NCBI RefSeq assembly: GCF_016097555.1
Contig: NC_054707.1
Span: 42,381,843-42,445,842 of the forward strand
From: Gigantopelta aegis
Lineage: Eukaryota > Mollusca > Gastropoda > Neomphalida > Peltospiridae
Reading direction: 5' to 3'
DNA length: 64,000 nucleotides
The position numbers were made by a program, and so were the translations under genes. Below, piece by piece: positions 37,701 to 48,800 of this stretch (position 1 is its first letter; every line of letters starts with the position of its first letter). The notes under the pieces are model-generated. The model worked only from the letters and a program-made list of their open reading frames with translations, did no database searches and was not told where the DNA came from.

Positions 37701-40539
37701 AATTAATGTTTCCATTGAGTTGAGTAATTTTATTATTGTGCCTCTATCCACAAATAGTTCAGGCACATATATCAGATTATACATACATGTACAAAGATCT
37801 ACAGGAAAATGTTGACTCATCTGTTTCGTAAACATGAAAAATGGTATATTTTCACGAGCTGCAGTTTTATATGGTATAACAGCATAGTAACAAAATTATT
37901 TTCTAATGCAACCATGGTCTTATTATTTTGTATTGATAACATTTGGCTGTATAAGGAAGGCTGTTATGCTATGATAACCATAAATTAAAATGTCATGTGC
38001 TGAGGAGTTTTAAATAAACATTTTTTTTCTCAACTAACACTTCGATGCTAGAATCTAAGATGGAGCTCTGCATTTTACATAGCTGTAAATGAGTAACAAA
38101 TATAACCAGATGAATATAACAAACTGTATACTTTTCTCAAATCGCATGGACCCATTCATCAGTGGTTCTTCAGATTCTTCCAACAGATCAGCAAAAAACC
38201 GTCGCCCATTAGATCGTAGACTACAGCCAGCCTAAAAGATATGAATATATTCAAATATACTGGAAATCTATTTTATTATTAATATACATGAACATGCGTA
38301 ACGTAAAACAATGTATCACTTTATCACTTAGAAATGGAACTAACAGGTCATGGACACTCCCATTTAAATTACATGTAAGTTACTGGTAATCATTCAATTC
38401 TTATTAACCTTTCTTTTTAGTTCAACATCATTCAATGATGTTTGTTTTACTTTACTGTTATACTAGAAATGTTATACAGCTAGACAACTTTCAATGTATA
38501 TATTTTGATCAGAAAGTTTCGCTAGTTGCAAGCTTGGTGGGCTAGTGGCTTTTTAAAAGACAGAATTTTTTTTATTTAACAACGCACTCAACACATTTTA
38601 TTTACGGTTATATGGCGTCAGACATATGGTTAAGGACCACACAGATTTTGAGAGGAAACCCGCTGTCGCCACTAGATGGGCTACTCTTTCCGATTAACAG
38701 CAAGTGATCTTTTATTTGCACTTCCCACAGGCAGGATAGCACAAACCATGGCCTTTGTTGAACCAGTTGTGGATCACTGGTCGGTGCAAGTGGTTTACAC
38801 CTACCCATTGAGCTTGGGGAGCACTCACTCAGAGTTTGGAGTCGGTATCTGGATTAAAAATCCCATGCCTCGACTGGGATCTGAATCCAGTACCTACCAG
38901 CCTGTAGACCGATGGCCTAACCACTACGCCACCAAGGCCAGTCTAGTGGCTTTTTAAGAAACTTTTCAAACACTGTGGTGACATTGTGAAACTTTAACAG
39001 TTTACATTAATTAATAATATCTTAAATAAACACATTTTCCTAAATGTGATGCTATGGATCTTTTAGGGTTAGGGTTAGTTTAGTTTGAGTTCACTCATAC
39101 ATGTAACTTTGAACTAACATGTTAGTGACTAGTAGAAATGCTACAAAAAAACATAATACCCAGTGTTATAGATAAGGCAGGGATTTTAGATTAGTGTTTT
39201 TAAGCTATAGCTCCCTCTTTAGGTGACACATGATATCTGATTATTACTATTATTTAGTAAAATTGTATTAACTTAAAGTTAATTAGGGCTAGTGAAATTT
39301 TAACCATGGCTAGTAAATTTTTTAAATCACTGATCTCATGGCTTTTGGATTTTATAAAAATTCCTGAAGCCCTGTAGGGCCTGGGTGTTGGGTTATGACT
39401 GATCTCTAAAATAATAAAATTAGAAGTCTTTGGCATCAACTTTAAAAATCTACATACATTTAATGCAGGGCTCACGCGACCGGGCGAAGTGAGCCCAAAC
39501 TTCACTCTAACCAGCCTGACTTCACCGTGCTAATCACCGTAAGGCGAAGTTTGTGTCGCCTTTCTAAATTAGTTATCACTTGCAATGTACACATCACGGA
39601 TGAATGGTGAAGACATCGAGGAACACCTATTCATAGATAATAATTAAGTGTGAAGTGTTTGAGAGTTTGAAGAGAGACTGGCGCCACAAAATCATGCGAC
39701 AGGTTCACAGATACCGGTAGACTGTCTAGCTCAGACAACACCCATGTCTGGCACTAATAGTTGGCCTAAACGTGCTACTGACTGTTGAAGTATATTGTCA
39801 GGCGAATGTGCTGGAAATTGTACAAGGGTCAGGATCTAGACTATGGCGAATGCATTTTTTTAGAGTTTGGGTCATACTCCACCGGAAAATACATTGAAAA
39901 AAAAATTGAAGCAGCAGACCTCGACGTGAAAAAAAATGCGGGGAGTAATTAACTAGTTTTACATAGACTTTGTCATAATGAATAAATTCAACATACAACA
40001 CAGATGTCGAAATTATAAAATAATACAAGCAAACCTGTTCTAGTAGACTTTTAATGTATATATGCACTCATAATAAAAGGTAACCTGTCCTACACACCCT
40101 GCAGACACCAAAACTGGATCCCCAAGTCGCTAAAATGCCAGTGTTAAGCGACCACTGTAAATTCCATAAACAGTTTTTTAATGTTAAATAGCAGTGACAA
40201 GATGCAGCAGATAAGGAATTTTCACACCTTCACGGATACTAGTGCCCATTCAGTCTAACAACTCCACAACATATCAATTAAGAAACTGTGATTATGGAAC
40301 GCATTCAATTGCCTCTGGATAATCTAAGCTTGACCGTGGTAGATTAATCTACTAGGACAATGCTCTGCATGAAGTAGTTATTACACGAAATGACAAGACA
40401 AACTTGTGAGAGAATGAATTTTAAACAGTTAAATTAGTGCTGTTCAATTACATTTCATTATTTTTAAAGAAGGCGACATGTGGAAAAGTGAATTTTTTTT
40501 AAACTATAGAGCACATATCCATCAATTAGCAGTACAGAC

Positions 40540-40575
<36 letters not shown>

Positions 40576-43500
40576 CAGATAAATACAGATTGTAAAAGTT
40601 GCACCTGTATTAAAGCCGCACACCCTAGTTCCATCCAGCGAAAATAAATTATAATTTGGTTAATCTACAAACCTGTAACACACTTAGATCACGTTTTTAT
40701 CAAATGGAGTGAAAAAGCAGGTTTTATATCGAAAAATACCATGGGAATCCCCATGTCCCAATTGCTTGAAATAATTTTGAAAGTTAGTATTCTGATGTCA
40801 CTGGTAGATATCGCTCGAAGCACAACAATGCCTACGTCACGACAAATTTCACAGACTTGGGGTGCGTTCTTTTCACCTCTCCTGGACATGTTCCAACTGT
40901 TCTGTCCTGGTTGTATCCCCTCTCCAGATATCGTAAGACTTAGCAAAATTATTGGTTTTAAGGGTTTGTAACGTTTTGTATTGAGACACTTACTTGTCTG
41001 AACTTTATTGTTACTGAAAATGTTCACGAACTGTGAAGAAAAATCTCACAAATGAACAACAACAAATCGGATGTTGATTGTGCGAACCGTGTACGAGAAA
41101 ACAAACCGAACCAAAATGATAACGGTCACGTGGTATACCAACATCTGTGACGTTTACACAGGAAGATTCCCTCTAAAAATAGATTGGACCTCGCTTGCTT
41201 AACGGTTTTTTCTCGATAGCACGTCTTGTGAAAAAATGCAAAAAATGCATTTCGTGGTTTTACAAACATCAGGATTACCAAAAAGCACTTCAGGTGAATG
41301 GAAATGTGTATTCTAAATAATAAAATATAAGTAAAGTGCAATTTTATTTGTGAAAAATGGGATTTAATAGCGAAAAACAACGCCATAATGGTTAACAAAT
41401 AACTGTAACTAGGGTGTGTCCCTTTAAGATAACTTCTTTTTGCGTATTTTATTTTTTTGGATTAAAACTTCAAGTCTCCCTGTTAATAAAAACTTCGCCC
41501 TCTCTAAAGTTTGAGAGAGAAGTGACTTCGCTCTATGATTTAGACCTAGCATGAGCCCTGTTAATGTAGATTTTACTTTTAGACACAGTACTTAATAACC
41601 CTTTAGTCATCTGAATTTTCAAAACTGACAGTTTTTAACACTAATTTAGCTTGTTAAACTTAATGGATTGTGCAAATAAAGGATAACGGCAACATAAACA
41701 CTTTATGATTAGTACAGTTTTGTTGTTTGTTTGTCTTGTGGTGGGTAGTGTTGGAGGTTTATTTGGGGGAGGGGTTTTTTTTTTCTTCTTTTTTTATGTC
41801 AAGGCAAATAGTAACAAAAATATTGATATCTACTGGCAAAATGGCATTAGGGTCAAACCGGTAACAACCAGGATGAGCTGGCTTTAGGTAGAAAGGTTTA
41901 CACTGTAGTTCAGTTGGTATATTCACCGGAGGTCCTCCAGTCATAGAACTGGTTATAGCCAACACGGAACCCTGCCAAAATGGTCCAAGCAAAAATGGAA
42001 TCAAATATGACAAAAAGGAACCAAGTGTTGGCTGAAACAGCACCAAAATCTATGGACACAAAGGAACCTAGTGTTGGCCGAAACAGCACCAAAATCTATG
42101 GACACAAAGGAACCTAGTGTTGGCTGAAACAGCACCAAAATTAATGGACACAAAGGAACCAAGTGTTGGCTGAAACAGCACCAAAATTTATGGACACAAA
42201 GGAACTTATTGTTGGCTGAAACAGCAACAAAATCTATGGACACAAAGGAACCTAGTGTTGGCTGAAACAGCAACAAAATCTATGGACACAAAGGAACCTA
42301 GTTTTGGCTGAAACAGCACCAAAATCTATGGACACAAAGGAACCAAGTTTTGGCTGAAACAGCACCAAAATTTATGGACACAAAGGAACCTAGTGTTGGC
42401 TGAAACGGCAACAAAATCTATAGCTATATGGCTGAAATGGAACAAAAATCTGTTTAATGCTTGCATAAAATGGTTGTGAAGTTGTGAACAATGATATCTT
42501 CAATAAAACAATAGCTCTATATTAATGTAGAGGAGATAGAAATAATAGCAGCTACCTAGACATCGGCAAAATTTAATGCAGACAATCATAACCAAGCTGC
42601 CGCTGAAACAAACATTTGTTTTGTTATCTGTGAAATACAGTCCATGTGTTAGAATAAATCATGCATTGTTTACATCATTAAGTATTTAATAGAGACAACA
42701 CATGTTTAAGGGGAAAACCTTGCTAGTCTTTATTTTTATTTTATTTTTAATTTTAGGAGTGGGTGGGGTTGATTTTGAACTGTTATAGTAAAGGAAAAAA
42801 TGTGAAGCCGTTATAGCCAAATCAGTTTGGTTTTTGCCAATGAAAATGATTCCGTTTTGGTAGTTGTTCCGTTTTAGCCCAATCGAATCCAATCATGGAC
42901 CCATTCTCAGATTTTGTTTGTTTTTTCAATCCCAACCAGTGCCTGATGACTGGTATATATCAAAGATCATGGTATGTACTGTCCTATGTGTGGGATACTA
43001 TAAAGTAGAGACTGCACCGGAAGACTGGTAGCGCCACTCACATCTGTTACACCATTGCTGAATGCAAGGTTTGAAAAGCACATGTTAGTTTAAAACGTCT
43101 ATAAAACATTTATTGTTTAATATTGGAAGAATACCAGTACTTGTAATAGGTATAAAACACATTGATAAAACTTTATAACAAATATAGAACTCATGTTACT
43201 TGCCACTTTACGTTTTATTCAGTGGCAAAGTGAAAAAGTAGCGATACCACATTTAATTATTGAAAAATAGTGTTGTTGTTGTTATTGCAAGTATTTATTT
43301 TTGTGAGGTAATTATATTTAATTTATTACTCTTGCAGTACAAGACAAAATTTATATGTTTTGATTTATTGTATAACTGTGATCGCCCGTTAACAACATCT
43401 TCCTGTTTGTGTGTTTACTACAATCCAAGATGGCGGATATTTGTTTACATTTTCAATGATTTGTTATTATGAATAAATTTATTGTGGCCCTGACACATCT

Positions 43501-45523
43501 GTTGTTAGGGAATCACATAAAATTAATCCCTATAACCACATCTTTATAATTAACGGATGTAGGACAAAATGTCACTGGAAAAAATGTCAAGTCAAAATAT
43601 TAACTATTAAAGTGGAAGGAAGGAAATGTTTTATTTAACGACGCACTCGACACATTTTATTTACGGTTATATGGCGTCAGACATATGGTTAAGAACCACA
43701 CAGATATTGTGAGAGGAAACCCGCTGTTGCCACTTCATGGGCTACTCTTTTCGATTAGCAGCATGGGATCTTTTATATGCACCATCCCACAGACAGGATA
43801 GTACACACCACAGCCTTTGTTACACCAGTTGTGAAGCACTGGCTGTAATCTATTAAAGTGGTACCCAGGTAAAAATGTCAACTTTGACTATATACTTAAT
43901 GTGTAAAAAAAACTTTTTTAAATCCTAACTGCATGTATTTTACAACTTTTTGTTTCACCAATTAAACCACTGTTTGCACACCTTTGACAGCGACAGCACT
44001 AAATGTGTACATAATTGTCTCAATAACACAGCATGGGTGATGTAATTTTGTTTTTTAATGCCACTAACTTATTTTTTAAAAATCAAAGACAGGCTAGCTA
44101 ATAAGTCAAACAACCAACAATGAAGCATTCTCTAATTATTTCAAATTTTGTAATTATAAAGAAACTCAATTTCCCAAAACCTAACATACATCTGTTCTCT
44201 CTCTTGCTCTGTCCTTTTCCTCTCTCCCTCCTCTCTCACGGTCTATCTGTCTCATTTCTCTATCTCTCATATAACACACACACAAGTTGACATTTTTACA
44301 GAGATACAACATTAATGGTACACATTTTGTCCTCTTACATATTGACCATTGACCTGTATATCACTTTTTCCATGGCCGATTGATGCTCTTTACTCTGTAC
44401 AATTGAATGCTGTGATAATGCGGGTAACGAATGAGGAGTTACTGATTACTACATGTAGCACATGACGATGATGGTAATGTTCATTTGTAATGCACAAATT
44501 AGTTTTATTACATTTCACATGTTGTATGCTTATGCTTATGCAACAAAAATGGCCATTTTCTTATGTTGAACCCTTTTCGGGGGTGGATGTGTATTATAAT
44601 GATCAATCAGTCAATTATACTGATTATATTAATGGTATTGAAGGTATTTTATTTGAAAATAATGAATACATTCCTAAAATTCTGAGTGTGCCAAACTTAT
44701 TGGGGTTTTATTTTTTTTGCAAAACGGAGTTACCTACCCTGATTACAAAATTTTAATTTTGGGGGTCAGGGCTAATTGAATTTTTTTTTGAATTTTTTTA
44801 AAAAATGCTTTTAAAGGTATTTCTTCAGTATAACAAACAATCAATATCATTCTTGTCATATTTAAAAAGTGTCTGCGGTCCCTATATAAAGTGCATATAA
44901 AAGATTCCTTGTTACAAATCATCAAATGAAAAACTGTACCAGGTTATGTCAGAATTATCAAATGTTCAGGCCTCTGAAAATTGCTTGAGCATTGCTCACG
45001 TAAGTATAGCTTGTGTAACCCAATTTTTGTTCACGCATTGAAATTATAACATCATTTACATGGTCATGTCGGGTTACTAATTCATCAAGATTAACCGTGT
45101 ATGCAAGTATGCACACTTACATTCAAGGTTAATCTTGATGAACTAGAGGGGTTACCAAAAACAAAATGGGTTAACCAAATTTGTTTTAGCATAACCCATA
45201 AATGGCATATGCAAATTTTTAATTCTCAAGAGGCCTGAATGTTTGACATCTAATAGCCAATAATTTATAAATCAACGAGCTCTTGTGTGGTCTCGTTAAA
45301 CAAAACAAACTTTATCTGCTACATTGACAGCTTAAGTGACAGTCATGAGTCAAACTGTCACTTTAAATTTTCACATTGGAGACATTTAGCCTTTAACTAG
45401 CTTGAAAAATGGCGTAACACTCCGTGTTCTTTGCCTGTATCATAAAAAAAATGTGTTATTGTTTGAATAAAATAGCATAAAGTAACACAAACGTACGCAT
45501 CTCCGCGCAAAAATCGAAAACAT
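31739..45523 (-). CDS. SSBP1: Mitochondrial single-stranded DNA-binding protein
   Basis: Six coding exons on the minus strand: 45523-45497, 38231-38132, 37086-36967, 36089-36002, 34307-34219, 31794-31739 (480 nt, 159 aa). Intron phases are 0,1,1,2,1, all GT-AG. Human SSBP1 has 148 residues. The protein binds single-stranded mtDNA as a tetramer during replication. Residues 1-25 (MFSIFARRC, then AGCSLRSNGRRFF) are basic and hydrophobic, as in a mitochondrial targeting peptide. The OB fold runs from about residue 44 to 145, with family blocks INQVNLLGRLGRD, VVVFSLATN, NWHRVSVFKPGLRE, KKGDRVFVTGSLRYDEY and RATTILANDIVNL. The acidic tail LSEEEPDI ends the protein. The first exon has only nine codons and is separated by a 7.3-kb intron. 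It was chosen for its perfect phase, GTACGT donor and fitting peptide, and it is the least certain exon. The gene is divergent from PLPP. Confidence 0.9.
31872..31975. repeat. Hairpin repeat in SSBP1 intron 5
   Basis: GTTCATCAGGGCATGAA...AAATCATCTGCAAAC faces GTTTGCTGATGATTT...TTCATACCCAGATGAAC. The arms are about 40 bp with few mismatches, so it is a candidate small MITE. Confidence 0.75.
32788..33108 (-). repeat. tRNA-derived SINE, short-tail type
   Basis: Plus reading starts GTTTGTTTTGTTTAACGACA. The head, including 'GAGTGCTCAACC', lies near 33075. Confidence 0.85.
33235..33760. mobile_element. MITE-like element with ~60-bp terminal inverted repeats
   Basis: The left end TGGGCCCCATTCCATGAAG ... 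CTAAGATCACCTTA and the inverted right end (TAAGGTGATCTTAGGGCTAA ... AACAGGGCCCA) pair over about 60 bp. The ~400-bp interior has no ORF. I could not define a clean target duplication. Confidence 0.75.
33795..33873 (+). repeat. Two-stem dispersed repeat, copy a
   Basis: Stem 1 is ACATGCT (33795-33801) with AGCATGT (33823-33829). Stem 2 is TCCCAGGTT (33833-33841) with AACCTGGGA (33865-33873). It shares the loop motif ATACCACGAAGGTTTT with copies at 37388 and 55461. Confidence 0.75.
34219..34307 (-). CDS. SSBP1: SSBP1 exon 5
   Basis: Encodes DRVFVTGSLRYDEYKDSNEN and MQRATTILA between TGTTACAG and GTAAGC. Confidence 0.93.
34441..34700 (+). repeat. SINE of the TTGGATATAAGC type (complete)
   Basis: Head GGCCTCGGTGGCGTCGTGG, B-box-like GGGTTCGCAGC, and 3' end AAATAAGTTGAAATGAAAT. 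It lies in SSBP1 intron 4, antisense to the gene. Confidence 0.9.
35060..35265 (-). repeat. SINE fragment
   Basis: Middle blocks 'AGCAAGGGATCTTTTATAGA' and 'TTTGATATACCAGTTTGTGG'. No head. Confidence 0.65.
35388..35790. repeat. Two facing SINE fragments
   Basis: A minus-strand tail piece (35388-35520) faces a plus-strand middle piece (35535-35790), both diverged. Confidence 0.6.
36002..36089 (-). CDS. SSBP1: SSBP1 exon 4
   Basis: Encodes GETVSRVNWHRVSVFKPGLR and EKLAVHLKKG, including the highly conserved WHR motif. Donor GTAAGA. Confidence 0.95.
36106..36372 (-). repeat. tRNA-derived SINE, short-tail type
   Basis: Starts 17 bp beyond the SSBP1 exon 4 acceptor (36090-36091), so it occupies the normal branch-point zone of intron 3. 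The 'CACCTAGCAACAATAAA' flank appears on both sides (36087 and 36367), which fits a target duplication overlapping the splice site. Confidence 0.8.
36967..37086 (-). CDS. SSBP1: SSBP1 exon 3
   Basis: Encodes INQVNLLGRLGRDAELRG through FSLATNTVYRKKD, the first OB-fold strands. Donor GTAAAT. Confidence 0.95.
37388..37460 (+). repeat. Two-stem dispersed repeat, copy b
   Basis: Stem 1 is GACATGCTCA (37388-37397) with TGAGCATGTC (37413-37422), perfect. Stem 2 is TGTCCCGGGT (37423-37432) with ACCCTGGACA (37451-37460), nine of ten. Confidence 0.8.
38132..38231 (-). CDS. SSBP1: SSBP1 exon 2
   Basis: Acceptor TCTTTTAG, donor GTATAC. It encodes AGCSLRSNGRRFFADLLEES and onward to RFEK, the rest of the presequence and the lead-in to the OB fold. 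Confidence 0.85.
38558..38940 (-). repeat. SINE with GGCCTCGGTGG head (complete)
   Basis: Well preserved copy in SSBP1 intron 1. The head ends at GCCACCAAGGCCAG (about 38929-38942). Confidence 0.9.
40542..40573. repeat. Poly(A) tract
   Basis: About 32 consecutive A residues. Confidence 0.9.
40610..41427 (+). mobile_element. TTAA-flanked MITE, family M2, with a ~425-bp insertion
   Basis: The M2 left part (about 40610-40740) and right part (about 41166-41427, ending GGTGTGTCCCTTTAA) are separated by unrelated sequence. The insert contains no recognisable gene. Its borders are approximate. Confidence 0.65.
42007..42430. repeat. 46-bp tandem repeat, about nine units
   Basis: The unit GACACAAAGGAACCTAGTGT plus TTGGCTGAAACAGCACCAAA recurs every 46 bp. 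Because 46 is not a multiple of three, the long ORFs through it are artefacts. Confidence 0.92.
42431..43611. other. Gene-less stretch in SSBP1 intron 1
   Basis: Only a SINE scrap (about 42920-43010). An AAGATGGCGG sequence at 43429-43438 resembles a YY1 site but has no exon beside it. Confidence 0.45.
43612..43852 (-). repeat. tRNA-derived SINE, long-tail type (head missing)
   Basis: Tail GGAAATGTTTTATTTAACGA through the middle, broken after 'GAAGCACTGGCTG'. Confidence 0.88.
44880..44966 (+). repeat. SINE short-tail type, part 1 (split by an M3 element)
   Basis: Contains 'GTGCATATAAAAGATTCCTT' and stops at CAAATGTT. It continues at 45238. Confidence 0.8.
44967..45237. mobile_element. Inverted-repeat element M3 inserted in a SINE
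   Basis: Ends CAGGCCTCTGAAAATTG and the inverted CAAGAGGCCTG. The interior holds a nested inverted repeat around AATTCATCAAGATTAACC. The duplicated target is AATGTT (44961-44966 and 45238-45243). Confidence 0.85.
45238..45313 (+). repeat. SINE short-tail type, part 2
   Basis: AATGTTTGACATCTAATAGC through 'CTCGTTAAACAAAACAAACT', completing the SINE started at 44880. Confidence 0.85.
45497..45523 (-). CDS. SSBP1: SSBP1 exon 1 (coding part)
   Basis: Nine codons, MFSIFARRC, then donor GTACGT (45496-45491). Phase 0 matches the next exon. Confidence 0.65.
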
Positions 45524-45758
45524 TTCTGTTCCAAAAGCACTTCTTGAGAACGTGAAAACAAACGCACGTGTTTTAGTCAAAACAGACTGCCCTCCCCTTA
45601 TTCACGAAAAAAATATATCCGTGATTTTTCCGAATATTTACGTAAATTTGTTTAGATACTTTCGGGAATTCTCGGAAAGTTGTAAATTATTTTTGACATG
45701 TTTAACTTGAACATATTTACTGCCGTTTAAGACTATTTAACTTTTCATTTCTCTGACA
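45524..45758. promoter_or_regulatory. Shared divergent promoter region of SSBP1 and PLPP
   Basis: The 235 bp between the two start codons must hold both 5' UTRs and the core promoters, unless either gene has an upstream non-coding exon. It contains a palindromic E-box CACGTG (45565-45570). I see no TATA box. Bidirectional, TATA-less promoters are common for housekeeping genes such as mitochondrial ones, and that reading is inference. Confidence 0.6.
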
Positions 45759-45822
45759 ATGGCTGGTAGTAATATTAAATGTGTTATCTGTGTTGCTGGT
45801 GATATATTATTTGCCATAGTTG
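45759..45822 (+). CDS. PLPP: PLPP exon 1
   Basis: Encodes MAGSNIKCVICVAGDILFAI and V, the start of the first membrane helix. Donor GTGAGT. Confidence 0.85.
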
Positions 45823-48800
45823 GTGAGTATAGTTTGCCAGATTCATGATGATGAGATGTTTCCGTGTATAATCAGTTTTCGTTGAATTTTGTCAACTTGC
45901 TATCAGTATCACTGGGAAGGACTTTCCTTTAGCACTGTCACTAACCCTAACCCTAACTTTATATTATTATAAGTATTTATTATTTATAATGTTCCAAAGG
46001 AAAATCCTACCTTTAAAACTTAAAATTAATATTTTGTCCAGAATTATGAAAAAACAAACAAACAAACAACCCGACCTGGCCTCAGACCACAATTAATTTC
46101 GCTATATGTTTCTATATATAGCCTTAGTGGCTATAACATTTTTATTAATATCAGCAGGCCCGTGGATTTTTGTATGTACCTTTGCCTGCTTGGGGGACAC
46201 ATGATACCCTGAAAAGGACAACCCCTGTTGTCCAGCTCTTTCTTCCAGCCTATTGGTTAAAATAAACACTCCCTCTAAACTAGGCCTGAGTACACCTATT
46301 TTACACAAAAAGCACTATTTTTGCATGTGCCGGAATTACCACAAACAAGTCTTCAATGTCAACAAGTTACACATGTTTACAAACTACATGCTCTCTCCTG
46401 TCAAATAGTTGCTACTTCATAGCTGTCTGCCATGAAATAATCACAGTCAAACAGCAGACTACTTGTGCGGACAAATTTCCGGATTTTGGACAACCAGATG
46501 GGAAGATAACTGTAATCTGAGGCCACCTGTAAACAGCGTTGTCTGCTTGGTATAGAAATTTGACAGGGGTCAAGGGAATCCATGACGTTTCGCCCCCAGT
46601 CAGTTCGCCCCCAAATAGGATGTCATTTCACCCCTACGTGCATAACCAGTTTGCCCCTACAAAGGTACCAGTTCGCCCCCATAAAGATACAACTGTAATG
46701 GGTTATTAAAGTCTGGTACCCGGGTCAAGATTAGTAGACCAATTCTTATTTTAAAGGGACATAGCCTTGGCCTACCTGAGTTTGCTGCATTGTAAGATGT
46801 TTTCAACTAATAAAATATTTCTATGATTAAACTTACATATTAAATATATTTTCTTGTTTAGAATGTCAGTGTCTGTATATTCAATGTGTTTCTGGTCATC
46901 TTAATATTTGTAAGAAGCCCAAACTGGATTTTGTCTTTAAATAATTTCGTACGTACGAAAAAAAAATATTTTAGGAAATAAAATGAAATTTAACAGCCAC
47001 TAATATTTTATGCAGTAACATATATTTGATATATAATTACAATCGTTAAAAAAAACTCAGGAATGTCCCTTTAATGTGGTGAAGCATTGTAATAATATAG
47101 CTAATTTTGAATTTGAATGACGTCAGTGTTCCAATGATGTCACTTTGTATTTTCTTACAATAACACTAAACTGGGTACAAAGAAAGAAAGAAATGTTTTA
47201 TTTAATGACGCACTCAAACACATTTTATTTACGGTTATATGGCGTCAGACATATGGTTAAGGACCACACAGATTTTGAGAGGAAACCCGCTGTCGCCACT
47301 TCATGGGCTACTCTTTCCAATTAGCAGCAAGGGATCTTTTATTTGTGCTTCCCACAGGCAGGATAGCACAAACCATGGCCTTTGTTGAACCAGTTATGGA
47401 TCACTGGTCGGTGCAAGTGGTTTACACCTACCCATTGAGCCTTGCGGAGCACTCACTCAGGGTTTGGAGTCGGTATCTGGATTAAAAATCCCATGCCTCG
47501 ACTAGGATCCGAACCCAGTACCTACCAGCCTGTTGACCGATGGCCTAACCACGAAACTGGGTACATGACGCTTCCGTATTAAGAATGCTGGAAAAAGTTC
47601 AGTGCAAAATTGCTATTGAATTTTGTTTGTTTGAACATTACTAATACACCTGAACGTGTTTGAAGAAAATCTTGTGATTAAAAAATTGTACCTTTTATGA
47701 AATATAGATTTCAAGTGAAATTACGGTAAGATATGCTATATTTATTGTGTATGAAGCCAAAACAAGGATGCGAAAAGTGACTGTCATCGACCTAGCGTTT
47801 CCATGATGAATTATATAATTCATAATTAAATTAAATTTTTAATGTGATGTCTAAGCACTTTAATGATAGTCTTTAATATCCCTAAACATTTTACACACAG
47901 GTTTGGTGACAGTCACAGTTGTTTGGGACAATTCAAGTATTATGTAGGAGAAGGCTAAAGGAAACTCTAGGTAATGTTTAAGTAATGTCGACAACCAAAT
48001 GGTTGCAAGCTATGGTGCTGTATTTAAAATACAGATTTGTTCCTAAATCTGATACCACAGAGCTTGTTTGATTATTTTCGAGTCCAATTATGACACAGGG
48101 GAAGCACAGTGTAAAACATAGTAGTACGGCCCGAGGTTGGCAGACTCTCCATTCAAATTCACCTGTGAAGGAGATTTTGACAGATATAACAAATATAAAC
48201 ACACACACATACACACAAAAGTGGTATGGCCATGGCCATACTGGCCATATCATCTGCGCCGCCCCTGTGACATTAAACTTGCATGTTGTTAACCAGGTAG
48301 CAGAGTTGTATGCTCAGGACACAGGGCTCAGCATGCATGTGAAATAAAAATTTACTATTTCAAGAGACAGATGTATGTACGATCATTTCATCTTTTATTT
48401 AGCTGAGACTGTGCTTGTGATTCTGTTATATTTCAATTTAATAATGCTCTAAAATACATCTCAGACAACCTAATTTTACACACACTGTCCCAAAGCCTCC
48501 ATCACACCTTGCTGTGTTATTTTCACCAAGCCATATTTCTTTTGGTCTGCTATTTTGAAAACAAAATAACAGAATATTAATGCCATATTTTACTTCTTAC
48601 ATTTGTATTTCGTGCCGGACAGCATACTTTTAAATCTGACATGGATATAAGAATAAAATTTAAATGAATATGATAATTAAATGAAACATACCCAACCACT
48701 GCCCCATGATTGATATATTAAAAGCCATGGTATGTGCTGTCCTGTCTGGGAAAATGCATATTAAAAATTCCTTTCTGCTGATTTAAAAATTTAGCAGGTA

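Noticed and set aside
40980-41145. A minus-strand 5' exon of SSBP1 ending at CAAGTAAGT
   Set aside because: It lies in the insertion inside an M2 MITE, has no open frame to the donor, and the exon at 45497-45523 fits in phase and peptide.
39465-41565. A 2.1-kb hAT element from CAGGGCTCACGC to GCATGAGCCCTG
   Set aside because: The ends are similar and inverted (both with CGAAGT inside), but no 8-bp duplication is visible and the interior is a mixture of other repeats. Too weak to list as a feature.
43425-43445. A YY1-like AAGATGGCGG site as a promoter
   Set aside because: No first exon with a donor can be read next to it on either strand.
45942-45958. Telomere-like CCCTAACCCTAACCCTAA
   Set aside because: Only about two and a half units in an intron. 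A similar scrap at 39065 shows it is incidental.
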